Shown here piece by piece: positions 35,537 to 39,235 of a stretch of 39,235 nt of DNA; within the stretch, counting starts at the first letter, position 1, and each line of letters opens with the position of its first letter. The stretch is from a virus, in the IMG/VR virus record IMGVR_UViG_3300005264_000049, positions 1 through 39,235 of that record; one strand, given 5' to 3'. The position numbers and the translations under genes were made by a program. The notes below the pieces were generated by a model. It saw nothing but the letters and a program-made list of their open reading frames with translations. It did not search any database and had not been told where the DNA came from.

Positions 35537-36205
35537 ATGGAAAAGATTAACAATGATTTAGTGAGATTGACGACTCAAGATGTAAATGGGGCAAAACCAA
35601 TAGTTAATAGCAGAGTAGTTGCGGAAGATTTTTCAAAGAATCACAAAAATGTAGTGAGAAAAATAGAAGATTTAATAAGCTCAAAAGCGAGCCTATTGAA
35701 TAGCATGTTTTTCGAAAACGTTTATTTTGATATTAGAGGGAGAAAGCAAAAAGAATATCTATTAAATAGAGATGGTTTCTCATTATTAGTTATGGGATTC
35801 AGCGGTAAAAATGCGTTAGAGTTCAAACTTAAATATATAGAAGCTTTTAATTTTATGGAGAAAGAGCTACAAGTTAGAAAAGAAACCAGGCACATAGGAA
35901 TTAATGCTAGAAAGTCGTTAACAGACAGCATAAAATTAAATATAGACGAAAATACTAATTTTAAAAAGTTTGCTTATTCTAATTATTCGAAATTAGTTTA
36001 TAAAAAAGTGTTAGGTAAAACAGTAAAAAAAGCAAAAGAAGAGATAGGGTTAACTTCTAAAGATAATATAAGAAATCATTTTTCAATAGGACAATTGGAA
36101 GAAGTACAGAAAATAGAGAGTAAAATAGCCACTTGGATAGAAGCTTGGAAAGATTTAGAAATGACAGATAAAGAAGTTTATGAAAAAATAAAAGAAAAAT
36201 TATAA
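35537..36205 (+). CDS. Rha-family phage regulatory protein, second copy
   Basis: ATG at 35537 follows GGAGTGTGCAAA (upstream TTG frames ignored); 222 residues. The Rha domain is PIVNSRVVAEDFSKNHKNVVRKIEDL, then NSMFFENVYFDIRGRKQKEY and LLNRDGFSLLVMGFSGK. The C-terminal domain begins SLTDSIKLNIDE, like ELTDTIKDF in the 10329 copy. It lies between terminase and portal with its own promoter and a following terminator, so it is an inserted regulatory cassette in the packaging block. Confidence 0.82.
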   Translation: MEKINNDLVRLTTQDVNGAKPIVNSRVVAEDFSKNHKNVVRKIEDLISSKASLLNSMFFENVYFDIRGRKQKEYLLNRDGFSLLVMGFSGKNALEFKLKYIEAFNFMEKELQVRKETRHIGINARKSLTDSIKLNIDENTNFKKFAYSNYSKLVYKKVLGKTVKKAKEEIGLTSKDNIRNHFSIGQLEEVQKIESKIATWIEAWKDLEMTDKEVYEKIKEKL

Positions 36206-36209
36206 AACT

Positions 36210-36230
36210 AAAGGGTCTAACCGCTCTTTT
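36210..36230 (+). terminator. Weak terminator after the second Rha gene
   Basis: AAAGGGT (36210-36216) pairs with GCTCTTT (36223-36229) through G-T pairs around CTAACC, followed by a T-run. Confidence 0.55.
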
Positions 36231-36251
36231 TTTTATTTGCAAAAAAAAATA

Positions 36252-36260
36252 TGCTATAAT
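36252..36260 (+). promoter_or_regulatory. Extended -10 promoter of the portal/head operon
   Basis: TGC followed by TATAAT (36255-36260), 30 bases before the portal start; no properly spaced -35 box. Confidence 0.5.
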
Positions 36261-36289
36261 AGAAGTATAATAAAAGGAGGGGATAACAG

Positions 36290-37828
36290 ATGTCAAAAGG
36301 TGTAAGAGTTATAAAATCTAATGCTATGCCTGGTATAATTACAAAATCAGAAAAGATTGAAAATGTAACATTTGATCAACAGACTGGATTGTCTTATTCA
36401 GTAGCACGTCCATATGATCCATTGACGTTACAACAAATAGTTGACTCTAATTCTATACTACCACAATGTGTAACTGCTTATAAGAAAAATATAGCAGGGT
36501 ATGGAATAGATGTGAAGTTTAAAAATAGGATTGATAAAGAAGACAAAGAAGCAATTAAGCAAAAAGAAGAACTAGAAAATATAATTGAATTTCTTTCTTT
36601 TGAAAAACCTACTAAGGAAGTATTTGAGGAGATAATTGAAGATAGAGAACGTCTTGGATATGCATTCCTGGAAGTGATTAGAGATCTTGGTGGTAGAGTT
36701 GTCGAAATAGCGAGAGTTAGTTATCCTGAATCAATTGAAATAGTGAAATTAGAAGATAAATTAACAGAATACAAAGTTACTAGGAATGGGAAAATTTCTA
36801 GTAGAAGTAAAAAGTTCAGGTGTTATAAACAAATGGTGAATGGCAATACCGTATATTTCAAAGAGTTCATGAATAGAAAAAAAATGAATAAGAAAACAGG
36901 AAGTTATGAAGATGTAGTAGTAGAAAATCAAGCTAACGAATTAATACATTTCAAGATCAATAATAGATTGACTGTATATGGTAAGCCAAGATGGGAAGGT
37001 GTGTTGATTTCTGCATTAGGTGCCAGATATGCTGAAAAATTAAACTTGAATTATTTTATTAACGGTAGGCATACACCTATGGCGATATTAATCAAAAACG
37101 GGACTCTAAGTGATGATGCTTTCTTGAATTTGCAATCTTACATGAATGATATAAAAGGAGAAGCAGGACAACATAAATTTTTATTGTTAGAAGCTGAAAG
37201 GATGCAAAAAGAAACTATGTTGGATAGTGATAGTGATAAATTAGATATAGAAATTAAACCGTTAGCGGAAATGTTACAAAAAGATGAATTATTTATAGAA
37301 TATTTAGATAATTCTAGGAAGAAAATACAATCTGCATTTAGATTGCCTGATATTTATGTAGGGTATACACAAGATTTTAATGTAGCTACCGCAAAACAGG
37401 CGGTTACCACAACTGAACAACAGGTATTCGTCCCTGAAAGAGAGAGTTTATCATGGGTTTTAAACAATTTATTATTAGGAGATTATGGTTTTGATAAGGT
37501 AGAAGCATTTTTCAAAAGTCCAAATATGGAAAATTCAGATCAACAGAAAGCTATGTTTGCAATAGCATCTAAATCAATGACAATTAACCAAGTTATAAAT
37601 GAATATTCTAAGACTATAAATACTGAATTAGAGCCTATAGCAGATGAATTAGGTGGAAATGTGCCTATTGAGCTGGCAAAACTTCAATTACAAGCTAATA
37701 TAGTACCACAGATAACAAAAACAATAGAGAAAGCAGAGGAAAACGGCGATATAGACATAGTAAGTGTATTGAAAGATGTTCAAAAAAGTTATGTAGCATT
37801 ACTAGAAAAAATTGAGGAGGAGAAATAA
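36290..37828 (+). CDS. xkdE: Portal protein (PBSX XkdE/gpQ-like)
   Basis: 512 residues. It has PYDPLTLQQIVDSNSILPQCV, ERLGYAFLEVIRD, LIHFKINNRLTVYGKPRWEG and YFINGRHTPMAILIKNG, the typical portal core. IQSAFRLPDIYVGY and FNVATAKQAVTTTEQQVFVPERESL make up the crown-side region. GGAGGGGATAACAG precedes the ATG. It forms the ring through which DNA is packed. Confidence 0.87.
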   Translation: MSKGVRVIKSNAMPGIITKSEKIENVTFDQQTGLSYSVARPYDPLTLQQIVDSNSILPQCVTAYKKNIAGYGIDVKFKNRIDKEDKEAIKQKEELENIIEFLSFEKPTKEVFEEIIEDRERLGYAFLEVIRDLGGRVVEIARVSYPESIEIVKLEDKLTEYKVTRNGKISSRSKKFRCYKQMVNGNTVYFKEFMNRKKMNKKTGSYEDVVVENQANELIHFKINNRLTVYGKPRWEGVLISALGARYAEKLNLNYFINGRHTPMAILIKNGTLSDDAFLNLQSYMNDIKGEAGQHKFLLLEAERMQKETMLDSDSDKLDIEIKPLAEMLQKDELFIEYLDNSRKKIQSAFRLPDIYVGYTQDFNVATAKQAVTTTEQQVFVPERESLSWVLNNLLLGDYGFDKVEAFFKSPNMENSDQQKAMFAIASKSMTINQVINEYSKTINTELEPIADELGGNVPIELAKLQLQANIVPQITKTIEKAEENGDIDIVSVLKDVQKSYVALLEKIEEEK

Positions 37829-38115
37829 TGAGTGGAAGAAATCCAAAAACAGTAACTTTGGTAGCAGACGTAGAAACTATCTACAACGTTGATAGAAACG
37901 ACAGTTCAGGAGAAAAAGAAAATTATCTTGATTGGTTTGTAACTAATAATTCAGAAGAAGACTTGTGGGTAGCAGTCAATAATACGGCGATTGTAGAAGG
38001 TGATGGATGTTATCTAGTCCCAGGGAAATCATCTAGGTTATTAGCAGAAGGTGGGAAAAACTTGCACCTAATAAGTGTCGGTGTAGTTGTAGCTAATATC
38101 CAAGGGGTGAATTAA
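37828..38115 (+). CDS. Small beta-rich structural protein (95 aa), candidate head or fibre decoration
   Basis: The ATG overlaps the portal stop (TAATG). The product is TVTLVADVETIYNVDRNDSSG, LDWFVTNNSEEDLWVAVNNT, YLVPGKSSRLLAEGGKNLHL and SVGVVVANIQ, an all-beta small protein like the decoration or adaptor proteins often found beside fibre genes. It sits between portal and the variable lectin and is separated from the latter by one base, so it may help attach the lectin to the virion. Confidence 0.5.
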   Translation: MSGRNPKTVTLVADVETIYNVDRNDSSGEKENYLDWFVTNNSEEDLWVAVNNTAIVEGDGCYLVPGKSSRLLAEGGKNLHLISVGVVVANIQGVN

Positions 38116-38116
38116 T

Positions 38117-39235
38117 ATGAGAAAACCTTTCATCCAAGGATTTAGGAAGATAGAATATGACAGAGCAACAACTAAAAAATGGGAAGGAACTCTATTAACA
38201 GGAGCTGCTGAAATAACTGGATTAGTAGACTTGCCCGACAGCAACACACTGGAATACCAATTCGTCTTAGGAGGAGTGTTGCAAGAGCCAACAACTGATT
38301 TCATAGTGGATCACACGACGGGTACAATAACGATAGTTGGCGGTGCATTATTAGAAGATGTGGAATATTTATTAATTTATCGGAGTGTAGCGATTCCGGG
38401 GTTAGGAGAAATAGAAGAGAAAGTGGAAGATAATACAGAACAAATACAGATTTGTTCTACCAATATAGAAAATATAGAAGAACAAAATAATAATGTTTGG
38501 ATTGCAGATGATACAGGGAAGCAGTCATTAATGGTTAAGATTCCGAGATTTAAAATTTCTGATGTGATAGATGTGCCTGCAGAAGACGACGGGTGGCATC
38601 CTGCGTTTATCGTGAATGGCGAGGTGAAGGAAGCAATATATATATCTAAGTACCAAAATGTAGTGGAAAATAATAGAGCGTATAGCCTTGGAGGTAAAAC
38701 GCCTAGAACGTACATAAACTTTGACCAAGCCAAGTTAGCTTGTGAAGCAAAAGGGGCAGGATGGCATCTTATGTCTAATGCAGAATGGGCTGCTATTGCG
38801 CTGTGGTCTAAGAAAAACGAAACTGAACCTCTCGGAAATAACTATGCAGGTTCTCATTATATCAAAAAACATCTAGCAGGATCTGAAGGCTATACTTGGA
38901 AATATTCGTCTAATTGGAACGGGAGAGCATATAAGGAAGAGCCAGCGGGAACTTATTGGCACACGGGAACCACGGAAACAGGGAGTGCACCGAAAGAATT
39001 TTCTCATAATAGAGAAACTGACGGAATATACGATCTTAATGGGAATGTTTGGGAATGGGTAGGAGGGATGAGGCTACAAAATGGGGAAATACAAGTTATT
39101 CCCGATAATAACGCCGCAATAACTGGGATGAACATGAGTTCTACATCCACAGAATGGAAAGGTATGCTACAAGATGGTTCGTATGCGACGCCAGGGACTT
39201 CGGACACACTGAAATATGACAACACGAGCGGACTT
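38117..39235 (+). CDS. N-terminal part of the variable FGE-like/lectin protein (cut at window end)
   Basis: 373 codons exactly to the window end. The attachment part is MRKPFIQGFRKIEYDRATTKK and on to about residue 95. A coiled segment follows (EIEEKVEDNTEQIQICSTNIENIEEQ), then an FGE/C-type-lectin domain with NAEWAAIALWSK, DLNGNVWEWVGG (about 306-317) and EWKGMLQDGS. The protein continues at base 2 of the window if one T is removed, for a total of about 457 residues. The literal join creates a TGA. GC content rises toward the 3' end. Role inferred: a diversified receptor-binding protein. Its place between portal and MuF genes is unusual for a tail fibre. Confidence 0.78.
   Translation, partial: MRKPFIQGFRKIEYDRATTKKWEGTLLTGAAEITGLVDLPDSNTLEYQFVLGGVLQEPTTDFIVDHTTGTITIVGGALLEDVEYLLIYRSVAIPGLGEIEEKVEDNTEQIQICSTNIENIEEQNNNVWIADDTGKQSLMVKIPRFKISDVIDVPAEDDGWHPAFIVNGEVKEAIYISKYQNVVENNRAYSLGGKTPRTYINFDQAKLACEAKGAGWHLMSNAEWAAIALWSKKNETEPLGNNYAGSHYIKKHLAGSEGYTWKYSSNWNGRAYKEEPAGTYWHTGTTETGSAPKEFSHNRETDGIYDLNGNVWEWVGGMRLQNGEIQVIPDNNAAITGMNMSSTSTEWKGMLQDGSYATPGTSDTLKYDNTSGL

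Overview
The window is an AT-rich, gene-dense tailed-phage genome with a PBSX-like contractile tail (myovirus type). It is probably essentially complete and circularly permuted. Its right end (38117-39235) holds the front of one gene and its left end (1-256) holds the rest of the same protein, so the sequence appears to be cut inside that gene. The literal join is one base out of frame. The lysis cassette has a lipoprotein plus a one-TM coiled-coil protein that look like a spanin pair, and the endolysin is of the T5-like M15 type. Both suggest a diderm, low-GC host such as a member of Fusobacteriota; this is inference.

Layout. 427-8319: head and head-tail genes (MuF-like protein, XkdF-like protease with a nested scaffold start, capsid, connectors), sheath, tube and the frameshifted tail chaperones. 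8373-16521: tape measure, baseplate (XkdP to XkdU types) and tail fibres. A leftward two-gene moron (10162-11093) interrupts this block. 16551-17521: lysis cassette. 17529-19576: leftward cluster of very small genes behind a TTGACA-17-TATACT promoter. 19604-23848: leftward early operon (ERF recombinase, SSB, antirepressor, M15 endolysin). 23875-31087: rightward operons (AbrB-like, MazG-like, small HTH, primase-helicase, iteron-like repeats, RuvC-like resolvase, PP-loop protein, unknowns). 31089-33299: a small-RNA-like element, then a ParB-like / DpdA-like transglycosylase / YhhQ-like transporter operon. 33314-38115: terminase, a second Rha protein, portal and a small structural gene. The variable-lectin gene closes the circle.

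Three things stand out. (1) The 31360-33299 operon looks like a minimal salvage route for putting 7-deazaguanine bases into phage DNA: a preQ-type transporter plus a DNA transglycosylase plus a ParB-like partner, with no biosynthesis genes. (2) The gene split across the ends carries the signature of a diversity-generating-retroelement target: a run of NNY codons consistent with mutated AAY, then an 8-bp hairpin with a GATA loop. No reverse transcriptase or template repeat is present. (3) Two candidate RNAs of about 90 nt, at 31124-31219 (+) and 20957-21046 (-), have different sequences but the same plan: a promoter, a 5-bp hairpin, an 18-19 nt linker, and a terminator hairpin whose loop has 6 nt of perfect complementarity to the first loop.

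I see no integrase and no CI-type repressor, yet there are three antirepressor-family genes. Several genes look broken or recoded: tape measure, XkdQ, the 30393 gene and the 18702 gene. The element is therefore either partly decayed or carries assembly indels.
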